Shown: positions 47,057-56,340 of the stretch, in pieces
How the letters are laid out: every line of letters starts with the position of its first letter
How positions within the stretch are numbered: the stretch's first letter is position 1
NCBI RefSeq assembly: GCF_025860405.1
Contig: NZ_CP063785.1
Coordinates: forward strand, 558,001 to 622,000
Reading direction: 5' to 3'
Origin: Tolypothrix sp. PCC 7712
GTDB taxonomy: Bacteria > Cyanobacteriota > Cyanobacteriia > Cyanobacteriales > Nostocaceae
DNA length: 64,000 bases
Notes under the pieces: model-generated
What the model was told of the DNA's origin: nothing
Databases searched by the model: none
Seen by the model: the letters and a program-made list of their open reading frames with translations, nothing else
Made by a program: the position numbers and the translations under genes

Positions 47057-48253
47057 TTAAAAGATATCAGCAGGGTCGGCTGAACGTAGCTTACGTACTG
47101 CGATCGCACCAGAAACAAAGCACATTACTATTGTTAAAAATAGTACTAAAATAGCACGATCAATGCTCATAAAGACTGGTAGTAATGTAGCATTTCTAGC
47201 AGTAGAATACATAAACAATGCAAAAGCAAATCCAGGTATATAACCAATCACAGCTAATAAGAAAGCTTCTTGTAGAATAACTGTTAATAAATAGTTTTGG
47301 GTATAACCTATTGCTTTTAAAGTCGCGTACTCAGCCAAGTGATCGGCAACTTCAGTATAGAGAATTTGGTAAACAATTACGGTTCCTACAATGAAGCCCA
47401 TAATTGTCCCTAAAGTAAAAATAAAACCAATCGCAGTACTACTTGCCCAGTAATTACGCTCAAAATCGATAAATTGTTGCTTGGTTAAAACATTAACATC
47501 TTGAGGTAAATAATTTCTTAATTCTTGAGTAACTGCGTTCACATCTGCACCAGGCTTGAGCTTAATTACCCCAATATCAATTAAACCGCGCTGGCGATTA
47601 TTAAATATTCGCAAAAAGTTAACATCACTAGTAATTAAATTACCATCCGCACCGAAAGATGCGCCTAAAGTAAATAAACCTACTACCTTTATCCGTCGTC
47701 TTCTCACTTCTGCTGTGACATTTTTACCTTGCTCAAAATCAGCAGCAATTGGCCCATACTCTACCCGAGAAGAACGGTCATATAAAACTACATCAGGGAG
47801 TTTAAGTTTATCTAAATTTTCTACCATTCCGGGTAAGTTAAAAATATTAACTTCCGGGTTAAAACCAAATATCAGAATACTCCGAGGGCGACCTGTTTCT
47901 GGATTTCTCCAGGCTGTGTAATCTAAATAGATAGGATGTACTGATTTAACTGCTGGTAAATCTAAAGCTTTATACAAACGTCGTTGAGAAAAACTCCTCA
48001 TCGACAAGATAGCATTAGACTGACTATTAATTAAAATAATGTCGCCTTCCAAGCTGCTATGTAAACGGACGTTACTATAGTACAAAGCATCTCGGAAACC
48101 AAGCTGCATAAACATTAAAATATCAGCAAAGCCAATCCCTGCCAAAGCTACAGCCAAACGGGTTTTTTCCCGTGTCAATTGTAGCCATGATAAAGGAATT
48201 TTTTTGTTCATTAAATAGGTAGATAAGAAGTTAGCAATTTTTTCAGCAATCAT
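47057..48253 (-). CDS. devC: DevC-type ABC transporter permease
   Basis: This 398-residue protein has an N-terminal membrane segment near residues 33-50 (AVALAGIGFADILMFMQLGF), a large periplasmic domain and three C-terminal segments (AIGFIFTLGTIMGFIVGTVI, AFLLAVIGYIPGFAFALFM, AILVLFLTIVMCFVSGAIAV), the MacB/FtsX-type permease plan. ATLKAIGYTQNYL and KLRSADPADIF are typical family segments. It lies 196 bases after devB and 162 bases before devA, likely in one operon; the gaps are a little long and may carry internal regulation. Confidence 0.92.
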   Translation of the reverse strand: MIAEKIANFLSTYLMNKKIPLSWLQLTREKTRLAVALAGIGFADILMFMQLGFRDALYYSNVRLHSSLEGDIILINSQSNAILSMRSFSQRRLYKALDLPAVKSVHPIYLDYTAWRNPETGRPRSILIFGFNPEVNIFNLPGMVENLDKLKLPDVVLYDRSSRVEYGPIAADFEQGKNVTAEVRRRRIKVVGLFTLGASFGADGNLITSDVNFLRIFNNRQRGLIDIGVIKLKPGADVNAVTQELRNYLPQDVNVLTKQQFIDFERNYWASSTAIGFIFTLGTIMGFIVGTVIVYQILYTEVADHLAEYATLKAIGYTQNYLLTVILQEAFLLAVIGYIPGFAFALFMYSTARNATLLPVFMSIDRAILVLFLTIVMCFVSGAIAVRKLRSADPADIF

Positions 48254-48449
48254 TAGCCATATAAGATGAATTTTTCAATTAGGAAATAGACCTAAGTCTT
48301 TTCCAGCAAACTCAGGATATGGTAGGCATTCGCCACCATAGAGTAATTAAATGAGATAATATTTAACTCAAAAAATATGGGCAATCCAGCACATTATGAT
48401 TAGCTGATTCAGCTAATAACTAACAGCAACCCTTGACAATTACAACTAT

Positions 48450-49868
48450 TTAATTGTTAATTTCTACAACAACCTTAGCGTAGGTTAAACCTGCAACTTT
48501 GGTACTATCTTCTGGCGCGATCGCAATTTTCACTTCTACCACTCTGGCATCTACATCGGCGGCTGGATCTGTATTCAAAACATCTTTCTTACCGATTTTT
48601 CTGCCAATTTCCGCCACAGTTCCCTTAAGTTCGCCAACAAAGGCCCCATTATCACTAGATATAGTTGCAGTTTGTCCAAGACGCACTCTACCAATACTGT
48701 CTTCTGCTACTTCAGCAATGACAAACATTTGATCGGTTTGTCCAATTTCCGCAATTCCCATTTGGGTGATGGCTTCTCCTGATTTGGTGTGAACTTTTAA
48801 AATTTCACCATCAATAGGCGCTCTCACATAGCTCAATTTCAGTTCGGCTTCAGCTTTTCTCACCATTGCGATCGCATTACTCACTTGAGCCTGCGCCATT
48901 TGCACATCAGTAGGACTCACTTCTACCAATCGCTTGAATTTGGCTCGTTCTTCATCGATTTGTCTTTGCAAAGTAGCTACAGTTTTATCGCGGTTAACTT
49001 TTGCTTCCACAAGTTGCTGTTGCAAAGTCGATAAAGTTTTTACTTGATTTGCTCTCGCTTCTGCAATCTGTTGTTTGATTGTGGCGATCGCTTGTCTGAG
49101 ACTTGCTTGGCTTTCCACTACCTGCTGATTGCTAGTAATCGCACTCAAGCGTCTTCTATCTCGCTCTTGCTGCGAAATAGCACCTTCTTTATACAACATC
49201 TCATAACGTTGAGCATCAACTTGAGCATTCTGCTGTTCAGCTTTAATGCGTGTAAGGGTGGCTCTTAAAGTATCTTTTTGTCCGCTTAGTTCAGCTTCTA
49301 GGCGATTAACCATTGCTTGTTGGGCAATTTTTTCGCCACTTAACTGAGCTGCAATGCGTGCGATCGTTGCTTGCTGTGCATCTCTTTCACCACGTAACTG
49401 AGCTTCTAAACGAGCAATTACAGAATTTTGGGCTTGAATATCTCTGGGTGAACCTGCTCTAACTTGCGCTAAATTAGCACGGGATTCTTGCAATTTTGCT
49501 TTTGCTTCTTCTAATGCAGCTAGTTGGGTATCGTGATTATCCAAAACTGCTAATACTTGACCTTGTTTTACTTTGTCGCCTTCTTTAATGAGCAGTTTTT
49601 GGACTCGCGACGAAGCTTGCATTCCCCCCATTGGCGCAGATAGCTTAATTACATCTCCGCGTGGTTCAATATGACCGACAGCAGTAACAGTATTCGCCAT
49701 CGGTCTAATGGGTACAGATGAAGCTAACTTTCTCAACTGTTCAACTTTAGCTGTACCTAATACACCAGCAGCGATTACTATCGGTAGGGCCACAGCTATG
49801 CTCCATAAAACCTTAGGTTGATCGAGCGGCTGTTCCCTTGACTTTGGCTTCTCAGTCACCCTTGACAT
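48450..49868 (-). CDS. devB: DevB-type membrane fusion protein (HlyD family)
   Basis: This 472-residue periplasmic adaptor has one N-terminal membrane anchor (VLWSIAVALPIVIAAGVLG, ~20-38), a split lipoyl domain (VTAVGHIEPRGDVIKLSAP and VRAPIDGEILKVHTKSGEA), and between them a long helical hairpin (~110-330) rich in Gln/Ala/Glu repeats (QLRGERDAQQATIARIAAQL-type, repeated). It joins the DevC permease to an outer-membrane TolC channel, which is not in this window. It is the first gene of the operon, and the region upstream (49869-50300) holds a nested mobile-element pair. Confidence 0.93.
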   Translation of the reverse strand: MSRVTEKPKSREQPLDQPKVLWSIAVALPIVIAAGVLGTAKVEQLRKLASSVPIRPMANTVTAVGHIEPRGDVIKLSAPMGGMQASSRVQKLLIKEGDKVKQGQVLAVLDNHDTQLAALEEAKAKLQESRANLAQVRAGSPRDIQAQNSVIARLEAQLRGERDAQQATIARIAAQLSGEKIAQQAMVNRLEAELSGQKDTLRATLTRIKAEQQNAQVDAQRYEMLYKEGAISQQERDRRRLSAITSNQQVVESQASLRQAIATIKQQIAEARANQVKTLSTLQQQLVEAKVNRDKTVATLQRQIDEERAKFKRLVEVSPTDVQMAQAQVSNAIAMVRKAEAELKLSYVRAPIDGEILKVHTKSGEAITQMGIAEIGQTDQMFVIAEVAEDSIGRVRLGQTATISSDNGAFVGELKGTVAEIGRKIGKKDVLNTDPAADVDARVVEVKIAIAPEDSTKVAGLTYAKVVVEINN

Positions 49869-49919
49869 GATATATTGCCCGTTTATCTGAATTTTGCTGA
49901 TAGAAGTGAAAAGCGAGTT

Positions 49920-50292
49920 ATACCAATTCGTAATTCGTAGTTCGTAATGAACAACACCAAATTGTATTTACAGCCTATTTCAGGTAAATGAGGTTCGCGC
50001 TTCGGATCACGGCACTGCTCATACGTGTCAACTTAAGCTAAAAGCTATATACGGCGCGTGTTGTACAAAAACCCTCGCCCTCATCCCCTCACCCCTTCTC
50101 CTGGGGGAGAAGGGGAATTAAATCTCTTGCTCCCCTCTCCTGGTGGGAGAGGGGCTGGGGGTAAGGGGAGAACGTTGTCGCCAAGCGGGTTTCACGTTAA
50201 GTTGACACCAATGGGCACTGCTGTGTCCTGACAATTATCTGTACCTCACCAAATTGTGCTGTATTTGATGCCGAATTTTTGAGAATTGGTAT
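49920..50292. repeat. ATACCAATT-end element, interrupted copy 2
   Basis: ATACCAATT (49920-49928) and AATTGGTAT (50284-50292) are the inverted ends. The centre TCACGGCACTGC is interrupted at the same point as in the copy at 28912-29214 and continues as GTGTCCTGACA after the insert. This copy is longer than the others because of extra TTCGTAA-type sequence near its left end. Confidence 0.75.
50020..50213. mobile_element. 194-bp MITE-like element, copy 2, with perfect TSD
   Basis: Ends CATACGTGTCAACTTAA and TTAAGTTGACACCAATG are identical to those of copy 1 (28972-29166). Flanks GGCACTGCT (50011-50019) and GGCACTGCT (50214-50222) are a perfect 9-bp duplication. The interior is related but diverged from copy 1, with the same hairpin of CCCTCATCCCC and GGGAGAGGGG type. 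It lies 152 bp upstream of devB. Confidence 0.9.
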
Positions 50293-51112
50293 TAAGCGCC
50301 ATTAAATTTGTGCTTTATAACGTTAATTTTGATGATTGAATAACTTGATAGACAGTACTTTTGCTTTGAAGTTTTAAACAGGTCAGTACTGAATACAAAA
50401 TCATCAAAAACAAGGCGATAAAGAACGATATTTTGTCAGATGAATTATGCTGGTTAAAATTCTGTTTTAAGAAGCGATTTCTAAATTTAAGAAAATAACC
50501 AACATAATTAATGAGGTAGACAACTAATTAAAGCGGGTTTTTAGTAGGCAGCTAACTTGTCTTTCAGTAATTTAGTCTATTTACTGATCAATGATAGCTT
50601 TACCTTTACTAAAGAGAGCACAAGCCTGGAATAGAATGTTGTCGAAATTTGAATTTTGAAGGAGCGACTTGCTTGCCGCGATTTAAGTGGATGCGGTGAA
50701 GTGTGATGGTTATAAAGTAGAAAATCACTCAAGCTAAGACAAAATTACTGGCATGATGCTGCTCAATATAATTAATTAAACCTAACCAGTAATTTACCTT
50801 ACCTTTCATGAATAATTGAGATTTATGTGATCTGAACTCTTCCAGCTAGTTGATTAACTTTGCAGCAGATTTCAATTATGAATCATAACTGCTATATCAA
50901 AGTAGGGTGTTCCTAACATCACATTTTCCTTAATGTTTCTAGTTAACTATTGAGCAGATTTTGTTGCTATCTTTACCAAGAAAACCAACTTTCTTTTGAT
51001 GTCTATTCCCAAAACTTAGCTGTTCTCTCTGCTGCTGTTTTTACTCCATCAAACTTTGGTTAAATGAATTCTACCTTTATCACTTGGCGGAAAACGTAAC
51101 AGAACCTACAGA

Positions 51113-51147
51113 TGGGGGATTGGGGATTGGGGATTGGGGATTGGGAA
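51113..51147. repeat. GGGGATT heptamer array
   Basis: Four to five GGGGATT heptamers in a row (51113-51147). Because each unit is seven bases, several reading frames remain open across the array, which explains the overlapping open frames seen around it (51080-51316). Confidence 0.9.
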
Positions 51148-51391
51148 AAGTAGGGATAGTTGCATTTGTGATGGAAAGGGAGGAGATGCGATCGCTTGTG
51201 TGCAATCGATGTCTCAAAACTCCTGTAGCAGCAGTTGCACCGTTGCTGATTTTAGAGAACTGGAACGTTCCGCTTTGCAACAGCAGCACAAACTCACGTA
51301 CAACGTAAAGTTATAAGAAGTTTACTTTTCAAGAGTAATATTGATTTTGTATTGTTAGATACAGAATTAATTTGCCACTAGCCCATTAGTC

Positions 51392-51649
51392 ATGAAACTA
51401 GATTTTGATAGACCAGGTTTTGCAGTGCCTTTCAAAAGGCAGAATTTGAATTGTATCAGTAAAGCTTGTACTCTAGAGCAGTCACAGCAGGTTTCTGCAT
51501 CTCGCTGGGTAAAGCTGTTACAACTTCCTAATCCATATAGTTTTGACGAAGCACTGTTATTGTGTGCGGTTTCTAAACATGAGTGGTTAGCGTGGATTCC
51601 AGATCATGGCGAAGTGGTACTGCATATTAGCGAGTTTACCGCTAAGTAG
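51392..51649 (+). CDS. Small conserved cyanobacterial protein
   Basis: This 85-residue protein has WVKLLQLPNPYSFDEALLLC and HEWLAWIPDHGEVVLHISEF, a pattern I recall from small cyanobacterial proteins in several genomes, so it is probably real although the neighbourhood is gene-poor. It has no signal or membrane segment. The start follows AGTC and lacks a strong ribosome-binding site. Function unknown. Confidence 0.6.
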   Translation: MKLDFDRPGFAVPFKRQNLNCISKACTLEQSQQVSASRWVKLLQLPNPYSFDEALLLCAVSKHEWLAWIPDHGEVVLHISEFTAK

Positions 51650-51971
51650 CCAAGGCTTGAGCCTGAGCAAGGCATTTATGACACTGAGTTGTTCTCTAAG
51701 ATTTGAATTAGTTGAAATTTACTAAAATTGCTCAATTTTTCCAAAATTTTGGAGTTATTTAAGCCCTCAAGAAAGGCTGGCTTGTAATTCAAACTACTTT
51801 ACATAATGCAAGTAAAAACTTCTATACAAGTAAACATTAGTTGCAATCGTAATTTCCTTAAGCTAAGAGTGATAACTTATTAATTGAAGCGAAAGAAGCT
51901 TCCCTGGCAGATCCAACAGTTAAACAAAGAAAGAGGTAAAACCACTGTTTAAATATCTGTCTCGTCAACGG

Positions 51972-52141
51972 ACAACAACACCCAAATCGAACGCTTACAT
52001 TTCCTCAAATTATTCTAAAAGAGGGCTATGTAACTGATTTTTAGAATATCACGGTGAGCGTGAGTTAAATCGGTACAACCCTGAATGTTTCTGAGAAAAG
52101 AGAGGAAATAACTAAGTTAGTAAGAGCTTGGGTGTTGTTGT
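51972..52141 (+). ncRNA. Candidate structured RNA with four nested stems
   Basis: Arms that pair in nested order: ACAACAACACCCAA (51972-51985) with TTGGGTGTTGTTGT (52128-52141), GCTTAC (51993-51998) with GTAAG-A-GC (52120-52127), ATTTCCTC (51999-52006) with GAGGAAAT (52102-52109), and TATTCTAAAA (52011-52020) with TTTTAGAATA (52039-52048). The outer stem is 14 perfect pairs, and a T-run follows its 3-prime arm. The strand is arbitrary because the pairing also works on the other strand. No known family recognised. It could also be a palindromic mobile element. Confidence 0.45.
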
Positions 52142-52375
52142 TTTAAGTATGTAATTTTAAGAAAATATTGTCAGCAGATTTTAGGCGATCGCAGTATTAA
52201 TTCTCATAAAAAATTAGTCCCCCAATTCTCTACAAATAGGGGGAAATGATGAAGGTTTTATTCTGCTTCCAAAGCCAAATTAGAGGTCTATTCATCAATG
52301 ATAGCCTCTATTAAACCTCTGGGTTTTTGATAGTAACAGACTCAATAAGTAGTTACACAAAATTAATTACACAAT

Positions 52376-52493
52376 GTCATTGCGAATGTAGCGTTCGCGT
52401 AGCGTCCCGTTCGCGTAGCGTCTCCGTCAGGAGAAGGGAAGCGAAATGAAGCAATCGCAAGGGCTGGGATTGCTTCGCTTCGCTCGCAATGAC
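52376..52493. repeat. Palindromic element with GTCATTGCGA ends, long copy
   Basis: GTCATTGCGAATG (52376-52388) and CGCTCGCAATGAC (52481-52493) are the ends. Inside, GTTCGCGTAGCGTC occurs twice in tandem, and GAAGCAATCGCAAGG pairs with GATTGCTTCGC. It is the longer relative of the 75-bp copy at 10124-10198. Confidence 0.7.
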
Positions 52494-52534
52494 TGTAAAT
52501 ATTTTTGTTTAGGTACTTAATATTGAATATTTAG

Positions 52535-52609
52535 AACCATAGATACACACAAGAAAACACCGATAAATCTAGTGAATTTATCAGTGCAAATCTGTGTTGA
52601 TCTGAGGTT
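52535..52609. repeat. AACC...GGTT palindrome of the ACCACAGAT class
   Basis: Outer arms AACCATAGAT and ATCTGAGGTT, inner arms GATAAAT (52562-52568) and ATTTATC (52576-52582). The outline resembles the terminator-like repeat at 22109-22181. It lies 87 bases before the cupin stop codon on the plus strand side. Confidence 0.5.
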
Positions 52610-52695
52610 AAATTTTTATGAAAGAAGATAGAGTACAGTGCTGAGTGAAAATACTATTTCCAAATACCTAGTCCCCAGTCTCCAGTCCCCAATCC

Positions 52696-53037
52696 CTAAT
52701 TCTCATCCCGTCCATGAACTTGGGCAGGTGGGCTAGTCGCTTCAACGGCGGTAAATGGTTCTAAAATTTTGTAAGTGTGGCTTGAGCCTTTAGGAACCAC
52801 CCAAGAATTGCCTGGTTCTAATAAAATTGTTTGCCCTTCAATGTGTAACTCGGCACGACCGTTAATTACATAACCAACTGTTTCATATTCGCGGGATGCT
52901 GGTGGTTTTCCTTCGCTGGGTTGTTCGTTTTCCCACATCCGCATAGCCACAGTCTTGCCAGATGCAAGATATTTTTGGCCGAGTTTACCTTTAGGAGAAT
53001 GAGTTGAGTCTACTTTTTTAACACTGGTATCACTCAT
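52696..53037 (-). CDS. Cupin-domain protein
   Basis: The 113-residue protein has a single cupin barrel: GRAELHIEGQTILLEPGNSW and VVPKGSSHTYKILEPF. Of the metal ligands usual in cupin motif 2, a His (SSHTYK) is visible, while motif 1 is poor, so metal binding is uncertain. It lies 14 bases after the alcohol dehydrogenase gene and ends the seven-gene minus-strand cluster; co-transcription is likely. Substrate unknown. Confidence 0.85.
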   Translation of the reverse strand: MSDTSVKKVDSTHSPKGKLGQKYLASGKTVAMRMWENEQPSEGKPPASREYETVGYVINGRAELHIEGQTILLEPGNSWVVPKGSSHTYKILEPFTAVEATSPPAQVHGRDEN

Positions 53038-53051
53038 ATTCCATTAATTCC

Positions 53052-54221
53052 TTATGGTTTGAGTACAACTTTGATACAGTTATCTTTTTTATGTTTGAAA
53101 ATTTCGTAGGCGTGGGGTGCTTGGTCGAGAGGTAGGCGGTGGGTAATGATAAACGACGGATCGATATCACCTTTTTGGATATGTTCTAGCAGTGGTTTGA
53201 CATATCTATGAACGTGAGTCTGTCCCATTTTGAAAGTCAAACCCTTATTCATGGCAGCACCCATAGGTATTTTGTCTAAAAAGCCACCGTAGACTCCGGG
53301 TATAGATAGGTGTCCGCCTTTACCACAAGCGACAATTGCTTGCCTTAAAGCTGTGGGACGGTCTGTTTCTAGACGTACTGCTTGCTTGACTTTGTCGTAA
53401 ACCGCCATTGCATCTGTACCATGTGCTTCCATTCCCACAGCATCAATACAAGCGTCAGGGCCACGACCACCGGTCATTTCTTTGAGTGCTTCGCCTACAT
53501 CCATTTCTTCGTAATTTAAAATCTCGGCTTTGCCATAGTCTTTAGCCATTTGGAGGCGTTCGGGGATGCGGTCAATGGCGATCACTCTTTCTGCACCCAA
53601 CATGAATGCGCTTCTGATGGCGAATTGCCCAACTGGGCCACAACCCCACACAGCGACAACATCACCTGGTTTGATGTTGCAGTTTTCTGCTGCCATGTAA
53701 CCAGTCGGGAAAATGTCGGTTAAAAATAGTACTTGCTCATCGGTTAAACCATCGGGAATTTTGAACAAGCCGACATCCGCAAAAGGTACTCTGGCATACT
53801 CTGCTTGACCACCAGCGTAACCGCCCAACAAATGAGAGTAGCCAAATAGACCTGATGGTGAATAGCCCATCTGCTTTTCTGCTAACCAAGCATTAGGGTT
53901 AGAGTTATCGCATAAAGACCATAAATCGCGCTGACAGAAGAAACAAGAACCACAGGAAATAGTGAAAGGAACAACGACGCGATCGCCTACTTTCACATGA
54001 GTTACACGACTCCCCAATTCAACGACTTCCCCCATAAATTCATGGCCCAGGATATCGCCCTTTTGCATTGTGGGAATATAGCCGTTGTAAAGATGCAAAT
54101 CTGACCCACAGATTGCTGTGGAGGTAATTTTGATAATGGCATCACGGGGGTTAATCAGTGTGGGGTCAGGAACTGTATCCACCCGCACATCGTTTGCTCC
54201 ATGCCAGCAAACTGCTTTCAT
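53052..54221 (-). CDS. Zinc-dependent alcohol dehydrogenase, copy 1
   Basis: This 389-residue MDR protein has the catalytic zinc region [20 protein letters not shown], and the four-cysteine structural zinc lobe [15 protein letters not shown]. The NAD-binding motif is [17 protein letters not shown]. Closest in outline to glutathione-independent formaldehyde dehydrogenase-like and threonine-dehydrogenase-like enzymes, so aldehyde or alcohol oxidation is expected, but the substrate is inference. It is paralogous to the enzyme at 55052-56248 (shared [21 protein letters not shown] start). The cupin gene follows after 14 bases. Confidence 0.92.
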   Translation of the reverse strand: MKAVCWHGANDVRVDTVPDPTLINPRDAIIKITSTAICGSDLHLYNGYIPTMQKGDILGHEFMGEVVELGSRVTHVKVGDRVVVPFTISCGSCFFCQRDLWSLCDNSNPNAWLAEKQMGYSPSGLFGYSHLLGGYAGGQAEYARVPFADVGLFKIPDGLTDEQVLFLTDIFPTGYMAAENCNIKPGDVVAVWGCGPVGQFAIRSAFMLGAERVIAIDRIPERLQMAKDYGKAEILNYEEMDVGEALKEMTGGRGPDACIDAVGMEAHGTDAMAVYDKVKQAVRLETDRPTALRQAIVACGKGGHLSIPGVYGGFLDKIPMGAAMNKGLTFKMGQTHVHRYVKPLLEHIQKGDIDPSFIITHRLPLDQAPHAYEIFKHKKDNCIKVVLKP

Positions 54222-54302
54222 AATTATTAATCCTTAGCTTTTAAACTTTGTGCTTTGTCAGAATTGGAGACATGATTAATCTTGGAGATGCAATTAATCT
54301 TT

Positions 54303-54324
54303 GAGACGCGATTAATCGCGTCTC
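54303..54324. repeat. 22-bp perfect palindrome GAGACGCG...CGCGTCTC
   Basis: GAGACGCGATT directly followed by AATCGCGTCTC forms a perfect palindrome in the gap between the small repeat protein and copy 1 of the alcohol dehydrogenase. Related motifs occur inside the debranching-enzyme gene (20792-20831) and the M16 gene (near 15066-15084), so it is a dispersed element. Confidence 0.85.
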
Positions 54325-54440
54325 TACAATTGCTGACAATCTCTTATTTTGTGGGTATATTGCCCGACCTAACTATACAATTTGAATGCTATCTAGCTGA
54401 TTGTTATGGTGGGCAATACCTAAAATTTAAGAGAGATAAT

Positions 54441-55004
54441 TTAGTCTCTAGAACCGGAATTGATTACTTCTCCAACTTTGTTGTTGATGGAACCAACAAA
54501 GTCTTTTGTAGCTTGAGGAGTATCTTCATCTAGGTTGAGCTTTTCGCGGATACTATTAGCAGCTTTACCTAGTTTATTTTGGCTATTTTCAATGAGGTTA
54601 TTGTCGGGGGTGCCTTTGTAGTAGGTACCTTCTGGTGTTTTTACTGTCTCACCAATGTTGCCTCGATTGGAACTATTGCTAGAAGTATTGCCATAGTATC
54701 CTCGGCTATCGTAAGAGCTGCGATCGTCATTGAAATTCCGTCTGATATTATCGCCAGAATTTGATTTGAGGCTATCTACAGCTTTGTCTATCAAGTTACC
54801 ACCACTGCTGCCGCTACCAATGTTATCGGGTGTGCCTTTATAATAGATTCCCTCTGGTGTTTTGACAGTATCGGCTTGTGCTTGCATTCCATTACTGTAG
54901 CCGAAAAACTGCATTCCCAAAAACGCCAAACCTAATAGAAAAACCATCGCAATCCGGCGGACTAGTACATTTTGTACCCAAGCAAATACACGTGTCATAG
55001 ACAT
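54441..55004 (-). CDS. Exported small protein with duplicated VKTPEG motif
   Basis: A signal-anchor segment (RIAMVFLLGLAFLGMQFFGY, about residues 17-36) precedes a hydrophilic Ser/Asn/Gly-rich body. The unit TVKTPEGIYYKGTPDN (about residues 46-61) is repeated as TVKTPEGTYYKGTPDN (about 121-136). The C-terminal part NKLGKAANSIREKLNLDED is helical. I know no named family; it may be a periplasmic or surface stress protein. It is placed between the two alcohol dehydrogenases and read with them. Confidence 0.75.
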   Translation of the reverse strand: MSMTRVFAWVQNVLVRRIAMVFLLGLAFLGMQFFGYSNGMQAQADTVKTPEGIYYKGTPDNIGSGSSGGNLIDKAVDSLKSNSGDNIRRNFNDDRSSYDSRGYYGNTSSNSSNRGNIGETVKTPEGTYYKGTPDNNLIENSQNKLGKAANSIREKLNLDEDTPQATKDFVGSINNKVGEVINSGSRD

Positions 55005-55051
55005 CCTCTATTTTATTACAATGTGTAGGTTGTTAATAGCTAAAAGCTATT

Positions 55052-56248
55052 TCAAGGTTTAAGAACAACTTTGATACAGTTGTCTTTTTTCTGTTGAAAA
55101 ATCTCGTAACCGTAGGGTGCTTGCTCTAGCGGTAATTGATGGGTAACAACAAAAGATGGATCGAGTTTTCCATCCAAAATGAGATTTAGCAACCGATGCA
55201 TATATTTCTGACCATGCATTTGTCCCATTCTGAAGGTTAGACCTTTATTAATCGCTGCACCAAAGGGCATTTTGTCTACGAATCCACCGTAAACACCCAT
55301 AATGGAAAGAGTGCCACCTTTACGTGCAGCCACCATCATTTGCCGTAGTACATGGGGACGGTCGGTTTCTAATCTCAGCTTTTGTTTTGTCTGATCGTAG
55401 AAGTCTTCTAGACCTACACCATGTGCTTCTAAACCCACTGCATCAATGCAAGCATCGGGGCCACGGCCACCAGTCATCTCTTTCAACGCTTCGCCAGCAT
55501 CAACGTCTTCGTAGTTAATCGTTTCTGCTTTGGCAAACTTTCTCGCCATTTCTAGACGTTCAGGAAAGCGATCGATCGCAATCACTCTCTCTGCACCCAT
55601 CATGTAGGCGCTAATCATGGCAAACTGTCCGACAGCACCGCAACCCCAGACGGCTACGGTATCACCGGGTTGAATATCGCATAATTCGGCTCCCATATAG
55701 CCGGTGGGAATCGCGTCGGAGATGAATAACAACATCTCGTCCGGTAAATCGGGAGGAACTTTCACTACACCCACATCAGCAAAAGGTACGCGTATATATT
55801 CGGCTTGTGCACCTGCATAACCACCTAACAGATGAGAGTAGCCGTAAATTGCTGAGGTTATATTGCCGTATAGTTTTTCTTCCATCCAACCTTTAGGATT
55901 GGAATTATCGCACAGCGACCACATATCACGTCGGCAATAGTTGCAGTGACCACAGCCAATTGTGGAGGGAACAACGACACGATCTCCAGGGAGAAGCCGC
56001 TTCGCGTCTACGCCTACTTTTAAATTGTTGACTCCACTACCTACTTCTACTACTTCCCCCATAAATTCGTGACCAATGATGTCACCCTTTTGCACTGTGG
56101 GAATATAGCCACCGTAAATATGTAAATCTGAGCCACATATCGCTGTGGATGTAATTTTGATAATTGCGTCACGCGGGTTGAGAATTGTGGGGTCTGGTAC
56201 TGTCTCTACCCGGACTTCATTAGCACTTTGCCAACAGACAGCTTTCAT
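55052..56248 (-). CDS. Zinc-dependent alcohol dehydrogenase, copy 2
   Basis: This 398-residue paralogue of the gene at 53052-54221 has the same plan: [24 protein letters not shown], the lobe [15 protein letters not shown], and [18 protein letters not shown]. Compared with copy 1 there is a nine-residue insertion (VDAKRLLPG) after LKVG, encoded by 55985-56011, which matches the GGGAGAAGCCGCTTCGCG repeat family common in Nostoc-type genomes. The insertion falls just before [12 protein letters not shown]. Gap to the small repeat-protein gene is 47 bases. Confidence 0.92.
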   Translation of the reverse strand: MKAVCWQSANEVRVETVPDPTILNPRDAIIKITSTAICGSDLHIYGGYIPTVQKGDIIGHEFMGEVVEVGSGVNNLKVGVDAKRLLPGDRVVVPSTIGCGHCNYCRRDMWSLCDNSNPKGWMEEKLYGNITSAIYGYSHLLGGYAGAQAEYIRVPFADVGVVKVPPDLPDEMLLFISDAIPTGYMGAELCDIQPGDTVAVWGCGAVGQFAMISAYMMGAERVIAIDRFPERLEMARKFAKAETINYEDVDAGEALKEMTGGRGPDACIDAVGLEAHGVGLEDFYDQTKQKLRLETDRPHVLRQMMVAARKGGTLSIMGVYGGFVDKMPFGAAINKGLTFRMGQMHGQKYMHRLLNLILDGKLDPSFVVTHQLPLEQAPYGYEIFQQKKDNCIKVVLKP

Positions 56249-56340
56249 AATTTAGTCCATAGTCATTGGTCATTGGTCATTAGTCATTAGTCATTGGTGT
56301 AGATTGCAAATGACACAGAACAAAAGACAAGTGACAAACA

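Larger units (their letters stand above)
49869..51391. other. Large gene-poor region upstream of devB
   Basis: This 1.5-kb stretch has no credible gene. It begins with an ATACCAATT-type element (49920-50292) that carries a 194-bp inserted element. From 50300 to 51080 the DNA is AT-rich without repeats or good open frames. At 51113-51147 a GGGGATT heptamer array starts a region (51080-51316) open in three frames, none with a plausible start and ribosome-binding site. A TTGACA-like promoter of devB may lie in the element-bearing part. Confidence 0.55.
51650..52695. other. Gene-free region with structured-RNA candidate and repeats
   Basis: No gene is seen in this 1-kb stretch. It holds the nested-stem candidate RNA (51972-52141), a palindromic element with GTCATTGCGA ends (52376-52493) and an AACCATAGAT-type palindrome (52535-52609). 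The parts 51650-51960 and 52150-52370 are AT-rich and show nothing I recognise. Confidence 0.6.

Noticed and set aside
51080..51316. Three overlapping frames on both strands
   Set aside because: They exist because of the GGGGATT heptamer array; no start site or similarity supports any of them.
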